From: DASZHJ01 sp035581425
GTDB taxonomy: Bacteria; Pseudomonadota; Alphaproteobacteria; ATCC43930; CGMCC-115725
Direction of reading: 5' to 3'
Length of the DNA stretch: 28,502 bases
Assembly (NCBI GenBank): GCA_035581425.1
Contig: DATJVP010000016.1
Location: forward strand, 1 to 28,502
Translations under genes and position numbers: made by a program
Notes under the pieces: model-generated
Databases searched by the model: none
What the model was told of the DNA's origin: nothing
The model's input: the letters and a program-made list of their open reading frames with translations, nothing else
Part shown: positions 1 through 7,551 of the stretch, piece after piece
Layout: each line of letters begins with the position of its first letter
Numbering within the stretch: the first letter of the stretch is position 1

Positions 1-1116
1 GGGATCCGGCATATAGATCCAGAGCCGCTCGGGCGCGCGCTCCACGATGACGCCTTTGATCTGCGCCTCGCTCGGCATGCCTGCGTTGTAGTCCGCGAAC
101 GCCGTGGCCGCGCGTGCGAGCCTCTCGGCGTCGCCGTCATCGATCAGCATCGCCCAGACCGCGATCCCGCGCTCGCTCGCGGCGGCGATGAAGCGCGCAA
201 CCGCCTGCGGGTCGGCGAGACCGTGCTCGCCCACGGGCATCTCGGTGTAAAGCCGCGTGATGCCCCAATGCTGCGCGCGTGCGAAGAGCTTGGCGGGATC
301 CTTCATCCAGAGCGCGGGGTCGCGGGCCCAGGCAGCGCGATCCGACGGCACCGCGGTCTTCGCCTGGAGCACGAGCTCGCTGAGCGCAAGACGCCCACCT
401 TCGATCGGACAGAGCACCGAGAATTCGACCGGCGTATCGGCGGGAAGCTCAGTGGGCAGCGGCACCTGAGCCTCGGTCGCGGTGCCGGCGGTCTTGAGCT
501 TCGCGATGAGCCGCGGCTCATCCCCATTTCCCAGCGGCGCGGCCGCGAGGCGGAAGGTGTGCTCGGCCGCATGCACGACGCGGAGGCTCATGCCGGGAAT
601 GGGCGGCACTCTGACCGCTCCGAGCGCGAAGCCCGCCCGCTCCGCCCCCGGCGCGCAATCGAGGAGCGTCTGATCGCCATCGGTGGCGAGCTTTGCCCGC
701 CCGTTTGGATCGAGGAGGTGCGGCGGCGCGGTCGCGCGAAGGTCGGTGTCCACCATGAGGAATGGCGTGGGCGGTGTCGCGGTACTCGGGGAGATCGAGA
801 TCTCCTCGATCGAAAAACTGCCCTTATCGCCTCTGCCCGTCACGAGCATCGTTTCCGGCTCCGGCGCGTCGACCCGGCGTCGCGGCGCGGGCACGACGGC
901 CAGCACCTCCGAGGCGTCGATCGGCAGCATGATCGTCGTGCAATCGCCGCTCATCGGTCGCTCGGACGTGACCGCGATCGTCTCAGCGGTCGTTTCGCCG
1001 GCGCAACGCGAGAGAAAGGCGCGCGCTTCGGCCGCGCTCGCGCCGAGCGCGATGGCAAGGGCGACGGCCAAGCCGAGCAACCAATGAAACGCCGGCGAGT
1101 TCTTTAGGTCGGGCAA
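1..1116 (-). CDS. Exported protein with probable TIM-barrel C-terminal region, partial (3' end beyond left edge)
   Basis: An uninterrupted reading frame of about 372 codons runs on the minus strand from about 1116 out through base 1. The chosen start is a TTG at 1116-1114, with a GAGG about 13 bases upstream; no in-frame ATG or GTG was seen nearby, and a TTG about 12 codons further in is also possible. Residues 1 to about 32 form a signal peptide: a short polar start, a hydrophobic core rich in Leu and Ala, then an Ala-rich cleavage region. Residues 40-270 look like beta-rich domains with scattered Cys. From about residue 280 the pattern alternates predicted strands and helices (WGITRLYTEMPV, then ERGIAVWAMLIDD), as in the first turns of a glycoside-hydrolase-type barrel. 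I do not recognise the family. The exported location is well supported by the sequence; an enzymatic role is inference. Confidence 0.65.
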   Translation of the reverse strand, partial: MPDLKNSPAFHWLLGLAVALAIALGASAAEARAFLSRCAGETTAETIAVTSERPMSGDCTTIMLPIDASEVLAVVPAPRRRVDAPEPETMLVTGRGDKGSFSIEEISISPSTATPPTPFLMVDTDLRATAPPHLLDPNGRAKLATDGDQTLLDCAPGAERAGFALGAVRVPPIPGMSLRVVHAAEHTFRLAAAPLGNGDEPRLIAKLKTAGTATEAQVPLPTELPADTPVEFSVLCPIEGGRLALSELVLQAKTAVPSDRAAWARDPALWMKDPAKLFARAQHWGITRLYTEMPVGEHGLADPQAVARFIAAASERGIAVWAMLIDDGDAERLARAATAFADYNAGMPSEAQIKGVIVERAPERLWIYMPDP

Positions 1117-1245
1117 GGAGCGCTCGGACCTCGGGATTGAGCCGCGAAATCGGCCGGAGCCTAGCGATTGCGCGAAGCAATGCCTAGCTTAATTCCGGTG
1201 CTGGGCATTAACGATCTGGGCGATTACTTCGGCGATTCTGCGCGG

Positions 1246-1273
1246 CTTGACGGCCCAGCGATTCCTATACAGT
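1246..1273 (+). promoter_or_regulatory. Candidate sigma-70-type promoter of the diiron/Rieske cluster
   Basis: A CTTGAC hexamer at 1246-1251 is followed 16 bases later by TACAGT at 1268-1273, inside the string CTATACAGTG. This resembles the alphaproteobacterial -35/-10 arrangement and lies about 30 bases upstream of the preferred ATG at 1304. It is a pattern match by eye only. Confidence 0.35.
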
Positions 1274-1303
1274 GTTCACCCCCTCGGCAGCGGGAGGGAT
1301 GGC

Positions 1304-2032
1304 ATGGCGAAGAGCGCTTTCCGACAGGAACTCGAGGGCGCCATTCAGCAGCGGCATTCCAAGGTGCATCCTTGGAGCGATGCCTGGGTGAATGGCCGTC
1401 TCAGCCGCGAGCTCTTGGGAGAATGGACGAAGCAGCATTATCACTACGTGAGCCATTTCTCGGAGTGGCTCGCGACCGTTTTCGGCAACTGCCCTGCCGA
1501 CGACGTCAGGCATTTCCTCGCGGAAAATATCCTCGAGGAGGAGGGCTTCGCCGCCGGCCAGGGCTTCCCGGCGGTCCGCCACACGGACCTGCTGCTGGAT
1601 TTCGGGGAGCATTGCGGGATGAGCCGCAAGGAGATCGTCGACGCGCAGGTGAAGGGCGAGCTTCTCCCGGAGACCTTGGGGCTGCAGAGCTGGTGCTACC
1701 GCCAGGCGCAGCGCCCCTATGTCGAGGCGCTCGCGGGGCTGCTGGTCGGGCTCGAATCCCAGGTTCCGCAGATCTACAGCCGGACGACGCCGCCGCTCCT
1801 CGAGCAATATGGCTTCACCGAGGAGGAGGTCGTGTTCTTCCGCCTCCACATCGTGGCCGATGCCGAGCACGGCGAGCGCGGCTTCGAGATCGTTGAGCAG
1901 CACGCGAGGACGGAGGAGCAGCGGGAGAACTGCATCCGCCTCGTGCGTGAGGCGACGATGATGCGGCGGCTCTATCTCGACGGGCTCTACCACAAATTCC
2001 TCGCGCCACCGCAGGCCCAAGCGGCGGAGTAG
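1304..2032 (+). CDS. Haem-oxygenase-like diiron (PqqC/TenA-fold) family protein
   Basis: The protein has 242 residues and is predicted all-helical, matching the PqqC/TenA/iron-containing redox enzyme superfamily. ATG 1304 is chosen because GGGAGGG lies 5 bases upstream; a TTG at 1247 in the same frame falls inside the probable promoter. A full set of candidate metal ligands is visible: a Glu cluster at 78-80 in ENILEEEG, His93, Glu151, and His182-x3-Asp186-x2-His189. The last motif has the spacing of the C-terminal ligands of the diiron oxidase CADD. Family members activate dioxygen for oxidative cleavage or N-oxygenation, whereas PqqC itself needs no metal. The substrate cannot be told from sequence. 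The next two genes follow at 15 and 4 bases, so co-transcription is likely, with a haem-binding-type and a Rieske protein as neighbours. It could instead be a non-enzymatic PqqC-like protein. Confidence 0.8.
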   Translation: MAKSAFRQELEGAIQQRHSKVHPWSDAWVNGRLSRELLGEWTKQHYHYVSHFSEWLATVFGNCPADDVRHFLAENILEEEGFAAGQGFPAVRHTDLLLDFGEHCGMSRKEIVDAQVKGELLPETLGLQSWCYRQAQRPYVEALAGLLVGLESQVPQIYSRTTPPLLEQYGFTEEEVVFFRLHIVADAEHGERGFEIVEQHARTEEQRENCIRLVREATMMRRLYLDGLYHKFLAPPQAQAAE

Positions 2033-2047
2033 CCGCCGGCGCGTGCC

Positions 2048-2473
2048 ATGATCACCTATCAGACGCTGAGCCTTGCCGAGGCGAACCTCATCCTCGACGC
2101 CGCGCAGAAAAAGGCCGAGGAGATCGGCGTGCCCGAGGTGCTCTGCGTCGCCGATCCCTCGGGCTATCCGATCGCCCTCCGCCGCCTGGACGGCGGCAAG
2201 GTCACGAGCGTGCAGATCGCGATGAACAAGGCCTTCACTGCGGCAGGGCACCGCAAGCCCACGCACAATTACAAGAACGCGCTGCCCGGAGAGGAGGCCT
2301 TCGGTATCTTCACTCAGCATGAGGGGCGCTTCACCGTCTTCGTCGGCGGCTTCCCGATCCTTGTCGACGGCAAGGTCGTCGGCAGCGTCGCCGCCTCCGG
2401 CGGCAATGGAGAGCAGGACATCGCGGTTTGCGAGGCCGGAATCGCGGCCTTCATGAAGCACCTCGGCAAGTAA
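2048..2473 (+). CDS. GlcG/HbpS-like (DUF336) protein
   Basis: This 141-residue protein matches the GlcG/HbpS/PduO C-terminal family in size and layout. The N-terminal helix (SLAEANLILDAAQKKAEE) is followed by strands with the usual xVADPSGYPIALRRLDGG turn. A helix with NKAFTAAGHRKPT follows, and the C-terminal part carries the GGFPILVDGKVVGSVAASGG signature and an EQDIAVCEAGI helix. Relatives bind haem (HbpS) or corrinoid (PduO C-terminal domain) or are of unknown function beside the glycolate oxidase genes. There is no signal peptide, so it should be cytoplasmic. It starts 15 bases after the diiron protein and ends 4 bases before the Rieske gene, so it very likely acts with them. Cofactor binding is a family-level inference; no specific ligand was verified. 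Confidence 0.87.
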   Translation: MITYQTLSLAEANLILDAAQKKAEEIGVPEVLCVADPSGYPIALRRLDGGKVTSVQIAMNKAFTAAGHRKPTHNYKNALPGEEAFGIFTQHEGRFTVFVGGFPILVDGKVVGSVAASGGNGEQDIAVCEAGIAAFMKHLGK

Positions 2474-2477
2474 GACT

Positions 2478-3335
2478 GTGAGCGAGGCCTCGGCGGCGGT
2501 GGCGCTCTACACACGTCCCGAAGCCTTCCAGCGCGAGCGCCGCAGTGTCTTCCAATCGGCATGGCTGCTCCTCGCACGCCGAGCGCAATTGCAAAATGCC
2601 GGCGATTGGGTGGCCCAGACCCTGGGCGGCTGGCCGGTCTTCGCGATTGCAGGCGCTGACGGCACGCCCGGCGCATTCCGCAATGTGTGCCGACACCAGG
2701 GCCTGCCGCTTTTCGATACCGGCGCCGGGCATTGCGAGCAAATCCGGTGCCGCTATCACGGCTGGACCTACGATGCCGGGGGCGCCTTCGTCGCGGCGCC
2801 GCCGACGGTGGCGCCCGCCGACCCCGGCGATCCTCTGCACCGATTGGAGCGCGTCGCCGCCGCCTCGCGACATGGGCTCCTCTTCGTCCATCTCGGCGCC
2901 TCGCCGCCATGCCTCGCGGAGGCGCTCGATCCGCTCGCGGATTCCGGGCTCGATCATCTGACCTTCTCCGGCGAGAGCGTCACCGACATCGACGTCAACT
3001 GGAAGCTCGCGATCGAGCAAGCGCTGGCGCTGCTGCCGCCGGATGGGGTCGAGCGACGGCTGCAATGGCCGAGCTTGATCGTCGATGCCGTCTCCGGTGG
3101 CGTCGTTTTGCACCAGGTGATACCGCGCGCCTTTCTGCGGACGCGCGTCCATCATCTCCGCTACGGCGCGGCCGGCCCCGACGCCGTCGCCATGCAGGCC
3201 GAGGCGCTGAAGCGCGCCTCTCTCGCGGCACAGGCGGGGCTGCAGCGGGGCGTCCTGCCGAATTTCCAGCAAGGCTCCGCACCATTAGAATTCCGGGCGG
3301 CGCTCCGCGCGTTCGATCGCGCAGGAGGCGCCTAA
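2478..3335 (+). CDS. Rieske [2Fe-2S] protein, ring-hydroxylating oxygenase alpha-like but lacking the mononuclear iron site
   Basis: The 285-residue protein starts with GTG, 4 bases after the preceding stop. Residues 1-130 form an oxygenase-type Rieske domain with ligands Cys71-x-His73 and Cys91-x2-His94 (CRHQGLPLF, then CRYHGWTYD). The NWK motif that opens the catalytic domain of ring-hydroxylating oxygenases is at 174-176. After it the expected Glu/Asp-x2-His-x4-His iron site is absent and is replaced by LAIEQALALLPPDGVERR, with no His. The C-terminal helix region (LAAQAGLQRGVL, then APLEFRAAL) still resembles the end of alpha subunits. Total length is shorter than the usual 350-450. The visible pattern is a family member with a shortened core, so electron transfer rather than hydroxylation is the likely role. 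A diiron partner lies two genes upstream. Confidence 0.85.
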   Translation: MSEASAAVALYTRPEAFQRERRSVFQSAWLLLARRAQLQNAGDWVAQTLGGWPVFAIAGADGTPGAFRNVCRHQGLPLFDTGAGHCEQIRCRYHGWTYDAGGAFVAAPPTVAPADPGDPLHRLERVAAASRHGLLFVHLGASPPCLAEALDPLADSGLDHLTFSGESVTDIDVNWKLAIEQALALLPPDGVERRLQWPSLIVDAVSGGVVLHQVIPRAFLRTRVHHLRYGAAGPDAVAMQAEALKRASLAAQAGLQRGVLPNFQQGSAPLEFRAALRAFDRAGGA

Positions 3336-3348
3336 GCTTCCGATAACG

Positions 3349-3546
3349 ATGGGCGAAAATGTGAGCCGGAGCTGCCTTCGAGTTGCCGTCCTTGCGCTGG
3401 GCGGGCTGCTCGCTGCAGCGGGCATCGGCGTCGCCAAGGAGCAGAAGATCGGCGCGCCGCCGGAAGCCCGCGACACGCCAATACCGGGATGCATATTCTG
3501 CAGCTCACTGGCGCGGCACGGAAGATCGCGGGGCTGCCGCCGCTGA
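3349..3546 (+). CDS. Possible small exported peptide
   Basis: A 65-residue reading frame begins 13 bases after the Rieske gene; an alternative GTG start lies at 3361. Residues 5-30 look like a signal sequence: Arg-containing start, then a run of Leu, Ala and Val ending near GIGVAKEQK. The mature part is short and basic with a CIFC pair near its middle and one further Cys near the end. No good ribosome binding site precedes either start. It ends 15 bases before the converging dehydrogenase gene. I recognise no family, and it may be a chance frame or a decayed gene; the signal-like segment is the only positive evidence. Confidence 0.35.
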   Translation: MGENVSRSCLRVAVLALGGLLAAAGIGVAKEQKIGAPPEARDTPIPGCIFCSSLARHGRSRGCRR

Positions 3547-3561
3547 AATGAAGGCGGCGGC

Positions 3562-4494
3562 TCAGCCCTGCGGCTCTAGCCCGTCGCTCACCTTGACGTT
3601 CTCGGGGACGAGCGTCAGGCCCGCGCCCTTCGCCTCGAGCTCCAGGAGTGCCGCGAAATCGCAGTCGGTGTAGCCGTGCCCGATCAAGGTTTGCACGATC
3701 TCGCGCGTCGCCGCGGCGATCGGCATGGGCACGCCCCGCTCGCGCGCGGCCTCGAGCCCGAGGTCGAGATCTTTGCGCAGCAGTGGCGGGGTGAACGTTG
3801 CAGCGAAATCGAGATTGACGTAGGCCGGCGTCTTGTAGCGCGAGAAGGTTGAGCCCATGACGCTGTCGTTGATGAAGGAGAGGAAGGCGTGGCGCGGCAC
3901 GCCGTTCTTCTCCGCGAGCACCGTGATCTCCGCGAGCGTCTGCGCGACGACGCCGAGGAAGACGTTGTGGCAGATCTTGACGATGCGCGCGCGCTCGCCA
4001 TCGCCGACATAGGAGACGCCGCGGCCGAAGAGTCTCAAGTAAGGCGCCGCCTCTTCGTAAGCCTGTTGCGGGCCCGAGACGACGACGCTGAGCTTCCCCG
4101 CGCGCACGACCTTGGGATTGCCGCTAACGGGCGCGCAGAGGAAGGCCGTGCCGCGCGCCGCGAGCTTGGCGCGTGCCTCGGCGGAGCTGCTTTCGGAGAC
4201 GGTCGAGCTGTCGACGACGATGCGCGGCGCATGTCCTGTCCGCGAAAGCAGCCCCTTGGGACCGGAGATCACCTCCAGCAGATCCTTCGATTCCGCGACG
4301 ATCACGAAGACGATGTCGCAGTCCGCGAGATCGGCGATCGCGTCGACGACGCGCGCTCCGCGCGCGGCGAGCGGCTCGGCCTTGGCGCGCGTCCGGTTAT
4401 AGACCGCGAGCTTGTTTCCTGCAGCGAGCATGCGCTCTGCAATCGCGGTGCCCATGCGTCCCGCGCCGATCCAGCCGATCCGATGCTCCGCCAT
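3562..4494 (-). CDS. NAD(P)-dependent beta-hydroxyacid dehydrogenase (3-hydroxyisobutyrate dehydrogenase-like)
   Basis: The protein has 310 residues from the ATG at 4494, which has GAGAGGAC just upstream; in-frame sequence further upstream does not look coding. The Rossmann motif GWIGAGRMG lies at residues 7-15. NRT at 33-35, after the second strand, favours NADP(H). The family substrate-binding signature DAPVSGG appears as CAPVSGNP around 120-127, so the usual Asp is Cys120 and the second Gly is Asn126. Lys173 and Asn177 in KICHN match the catalytic Lys and the conserved Asn. The helical C-terminal half is complete. Relatives oxidise 3-hydroxyisobutyrate or 2-hydroxy-3-oxopropionate, or reduce succinic semialdehyde; the altered signature makes the exact substrate unclear. 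It is transcribed away from aidB, with 97 bases between the two starts. Confidence 0.88.
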   Translation of the reverse strand: MAEHRIGWIGAGRMGTAIAERMLAAGNKLAVYNRTRAKAEPLAARGARVVDAIADLADCDIVFVIVAESKDLLEVISGPKGLLSRTGHAPRIVVDSSTVSESSSAEARAKLAARGTAFLCAPVSGNPKVVRAGKLSVVVSGPQQAYEEAAPYLRLFGRGVSYVGDGERARIVKICHNVFLGVVAQTLAEITVLAEKNGVPRHAFLSFINDSVMGSTFSRYKTPAYVNLDFAATFTPPLLRKDLDLGLEAARERGVPMPIAAATREIVQTLIGHGYTDCDFAALLELEAKGAGLTLVPENVKVSDGLEPQG

Positions 4495-4591
4495 GACCGT
4501 CCTCTCAGAAATCGTGCAATGCGATGGAAGGCGCGGCATCCTAGGGGAAGCGCCAGGCCGCCACAATCGCCGGCGCCAGGGAGATGCGGCC

Positions 4592-6235
4592 ATGCCTCAA
4601 TCCACCCCTTCGCTCGCGGCGACGCATGAGGTCTTCAACCAGCCGCCGCCGCTCGTGGACTACAATCTCTTCACGAGCGACCGCGCGTTGCAGGAGGCGG
4701 TTCGCCGGGAGGGCGCGGATTGGGCGCTCTCCGATCTCACCGAGCTCGGCGCCAGGCTCGGCCGGCAGGAGACGATAGAGAACGGCTTCGCCGCCAACAC
4801 GAACCCGCCTCAGCTTCGCGCCTTCGATCGTTTCGGCAACCGCCGCGACGAGGTTCTGTTCCATCCCGCCTATCACGAGATGCTGGGGCTCGCGGTTGCA
4901 GCCGGCCTGCACAGTTCGCCCTGGGCAAAGCCCGGTCCCGGAGCCCATGTCGCGCGCGCCGCCGGCTTCTACATGCTGACGCAGATCGAGAGCGGGGTTT
5001 GCTGTCCCATCGCCATGACCTATGGCTCGGTGCCGACGCTCCGCCGCAATGCATCGCTCGCGGCGGAATGGCTGCCGCGGATTTTCTCCCGGCACTATGA
5101 CCGCACCTTCCGTCCCGCGTCGGAGAAGGCCGGCGCTCTCTTCGGCATGGGCATGACCGAGAAGCAGGGCGGCTCCGACCTCCGTTCCAACACCACGCGC
5201 GCGACACCCAGCGGCGAAGGCGACGGCGTCCACCGCATTACCGGCCACAAATGGTTCATGTCAGCGCCGATGTGCGACGCATTTTTGGTGCTGGCGCAAG
5301 CGACGCAAGGGCCGAGCTGTTTCCTCGTACCGCGCTGGACGCCGGATGGCGCGCAGAACGGGCTCAGGCTGCAGCGGCTCAAGGACAAGCTCGGCAATCG
5401 CTCGAACGCTTCGTCGGAGGTGGAGCTCGCCGAGGCCTGGGGCGTGCTCGTCGGCGAAGAAGGCCGCGGCATTCCCATCATCATCGAGATGGGGAACATG
5501 ACGCGGCTCGACTGCGCCGTCGGCTCGGCGGGCCTAATGCGGCAGGCCGTGGCGCAGGCCGTGCATCACGCACGCCACCGCACCGCCTTCCAGAAGCATC
5601 TCGTCGATCAACCCCTGATGGCGAACGTGCTCGCGGATTTGGCGCTGGAAGCGGAGGCGGCGGCAGCGCTCGTCCTCCGTCTCGCCCGCGCCTATGATGC
5701 GGAGGACGCCGCCTTCCGCCGTCTAATCACGCCCGTTGCGAAATACTGGATCTGCAAGCGTGGCCCCGCGCTCGCGGTCGAGGCGCTGGAAGCGCTCGGC
5801 GGCAACGGTTACGTCGAGGAGAGCGTCATGCCACGGCTTTATCGCGAGATGCCCGTCAATTCCGTCTGGGAGGGTTCCGCGAACATCATCTGCCTCGACG
5901 CACGCCGCGCCATGACGCGCGAGCCCGGCGCGGTCGATGCCTTCCTTGGCGAAATCAACCGTGCCCGCGGCGGGAACGCGCGGCTCGACCGTTTTCTCGT
6001 GAAGCTCGAGGCCGAGCTGCGCGCCGCCGTGCAGGAGCCCGAAGATCTCGCCCGTCGCATGGTCGGCCGCATGGCCGTAGCGCTCGAGGCGGCGCTCCTG
6101 GTACAGCACGCGCCACCCGCGGTCTCCGACGCCTATTGCGCGAGCCGGCTCGAGAACGAGGCCGGCGGCGCTTTCGGGACGCTCCCCTCAGGAATCGACA
6201 CGCGGGCGATTGTCGAGCGGGCGACGCCGCAGTAA
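4592..6235 (+). CDS. aidB: AidB-type acyl-CoA dehydrogenase family protein
   Basis: The 547-residue protein starts at ATG 4592 with GGGAG upstream. Its match to E. coli AidB as I remember it is strong along the whole length: VFNQPPPLVDYNLF at 14-27, FHPAYH at 90-95, GMGMTEKQGGSD near 185-196, GHKWFMSAP near 218-226, LKDKLGNRSNAS near 263-273, and a C-terminal LYREMPVNSVWEGSANIICLD. E. coli AidB is a flavoprotein of the acyl-CoA dehydrogenase fold that binds DNA and is induced with the Ada alkylation response; the FAD site and tetramer-forming regions appear conserved. No ada, alkA or alkB gene is nearby. It stands alone, divergent from the dehydrogenase and 24 bases before the cyclase gene. 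The family assignment is very secure; a DNA-repair role here is carried over from E. coli. Confidence 0.95.
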   Translation: MPQSTPSLAATHEVFNQPPPLVDYNLFTSDRALQEAVRREGADWALSDLTELGARLGRQETIENGFAANTNPPQLRAFDRFGNRRDEVLFHPAYHEMLGLAVAAGLHSSPWAKPGPGAHVARAAGFYMLTQIESGVCCPIAMTYGSVPTLRRNASLAAEWLPRIFSRHYDRTFRPASEKAGALFGMGMTEKQGGSDLRSNTTRATPSGEGDGVHRITGHKWFMSAPMCDAFLVLAQATQGPSCFLVPRWTPDGAQNGLRLQRLKDKLGNRSNASSEVELAEAWGVLVGEEGRGIPIIIEMGNMTRLDCAVGSAGLMRQAVAQAVHHARHRTAFQKHLVDQPLMANVLADLALEAEAAAALVLRLARAYDAEDAAFRRLITPVAKYWICKRGPALAVEALEALGGNGYVEESVMPRLYREMPVNSVWEGSANIICLDARRAMTREPGAVDAFLGEINRARGGNARLDRFLVKLEAELRAAVQEPEDLARRMVGRMAVALEAALLVQHAPPAVSDAYCASRLENEAGGAFGTLPSGIDTRAIVERATPQ

Positions 6236-6259
6236 TTCATTGCTTTCGAGGCAGACCGA

Positions 6260-7474
6260 ATGGACGAGACAAAAAGCGCGCCCATTGCACGGTGGATCAC
6301 GGCCGCTGGGCTTGCGGGAAAGCTCGAGACCGAAATGCTCGCGGGATTCTCGGAGCGCATCCTCGGTGCGGGCGTGCCGCTCGCGCGCTCGGTCGCCCTC
6401 ATCGATACGCTGCATCCGATCCATGAGGGCCGCGTCTTTCGCTGGCGGCGCGAGGTCGGCGGGGCGACGGTCGTGGAATATGGCCGCACCAACGAAGGGC
6501 CTGCCGCCGAGGCCTGGCGGCGCTCGCCGTTCTACCGGATGCTGCAGACAGGCGCGGCCGCCCTCAGGCTCCGCGTCGACGCCGAGAGCGCCGAGCAATA
6601 TCCGAGCATCAAGGATTTCCTTGCCGAGGGGATGACCGATTATCTCGCGATCCTGAACCGCTTCGCCGCCTCTGGCGTGATCGGCGAGATGGATTGCGTC
6701 TACTCGTCCTGGATCACGGATGCGCCGCAGGGCTTCTCGGACGCCGATGTCGGAGCGCTGGAGCGGTTGATGCCCTACCTCGCGCTCGCGATCAAATGCG
6801 CCTCGCTCGCACGGATCGCGGAGACGCTGGTCGGTACCTATCTCGGGCGCGATCCCGCGCAGCGCGTGCTGAGCGGCCGGATCGCACGCGGCGTCGCCGA
6901 CCGCATCGGCACCGTGCTCTGGTTCAGCGATCTCCGCGGCTACACCAGGATCACGGACACCGCGGCGCCGGAGCAGGTGATCCCGCTCCTCAACGACTAT
7001 GCCGAGGCGGTCATCTCGGCGATCAACCAAGCCGGCGGCGACGTCTTGAAGCTGATCGGCGACGGCATCCTCGCGATCTTTCCTGCGGACGACCGCGGGG
7101 GCGCCTGCGTCTCGGCGCTCGGTGCCGCGCTCTCGGCGCGGCGGGGGATCGTCACGCTCAATACCCGCCGCATCGCCGAGAACCTGCCGGTCACCGAGAT
7201 GTATCTCGGCCTCCATGTCGGCGAGGTCTTCTATGGCAACATCGGCAGCAAGGAGCGGCTCGACTTCACGGTGATCGGGCCCGCCGTCAACGAGGTGAGC
7301 CGGATCGCCGCCATGTGCCGCTCGGTCGATCAGCCCTTGCTGGCATCGGCGGCCTTTGCGGAGGCGCTCGGCCCGGAGCGGAACCGCCTTGTCTCGGTCG
7401 GACGCTATGCGCTCCGAGGCGTGGGCCGCCCACAAGAGCTGTTCACGCTCGATCCCGGCATCGAGGCGCCCTAG
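6260..7474 (+). CDS. Class III adenylate cyclase with an N-terminal sensor-like region
   Basis: The 404-residue soluble protein makes cyclic nucleotide from NTP. The C-terminal catalytic domain (about 210-390) has every key residue: metal-binding Asp224 in FSDLRGYT and Asp268 in IGDGILAIF, purine-selecting Lys264 and Asp335 (LKLIGD and LDFTVIG), and transition-state Asn344 and Arg348 in VNEVSR. The Lys/Asp pair indicates ATP rather than GTP. Residues 1-200 are cytoplasmic, without membrane segments. They resemble the N-terminal region of a group of alphaproteobacterial cyclases, but I cannot name a sensory domain. Such enzymes dimerise. The gene follows aidB by 24 bases on the same strand, so partial co-transcription is possible. 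No dedicated cAMP effector is nearby; the Crp/Fnr member at 12636-13388 is of the Fe-S type. Confidence 0.92.
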   Translation: MDETKSAPIARWITAAGLAGKLETEMLAGFSERILGAGVPLARSVALIDTLHPIHEGRVFRWRREVGGATVVEYGRTNEGPAAEAWRRSPFYRMLQTGAAALRLRVDAESAEQYPSIKDFLAEGMTDYLAILNRFAASGVIGEMDCVYSSWITDAPQGFSDADVGALERLMPYLALAIKCASLARIAETLVGTYLGRDPAQRVLSGRIARGVADRIGTVLWFSDLRGYTRITDTAAPEQVIPLLNDYAEAVISAINQAGGDVLKLIGDGILAIFPADDRGGACVSALGAALSARRGIVTLNTRRIAENLPVTEMYLGLHVGEVFYGNIGSKERLDFTVIGPAVNEVSRIAAMCRSVDQPLLASAAFAEALGPERNRLVSVGRYALRGVGRPQELFTLDPGIEAP

Positions 7475-7551
7475 ACCCGAGCGCGATTCCCGCGAGCCCC
7501 GCTACGATGTGCTCGGAGCTGCCGGTCGCACAATCGGGCTGTCTCCGTCTC

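Noticed and set aside
1304..2032. PQQ biosynthesis gene pqqC
   Set aside because: The fold is related, but the protein has a diiron-type ligand set and no pqqA, B, D or E gene is nearby.
1265..2461. 398-codon open frame on the minus strand opposite the diiron and GlcG genes
   Set aside because: It is the antisense shadow of two genes with clear family motifs on the plus strand; its own translation shows no family pattern and is rich in Arg, Ala and Asp, typical of GC-rich antisense frames.
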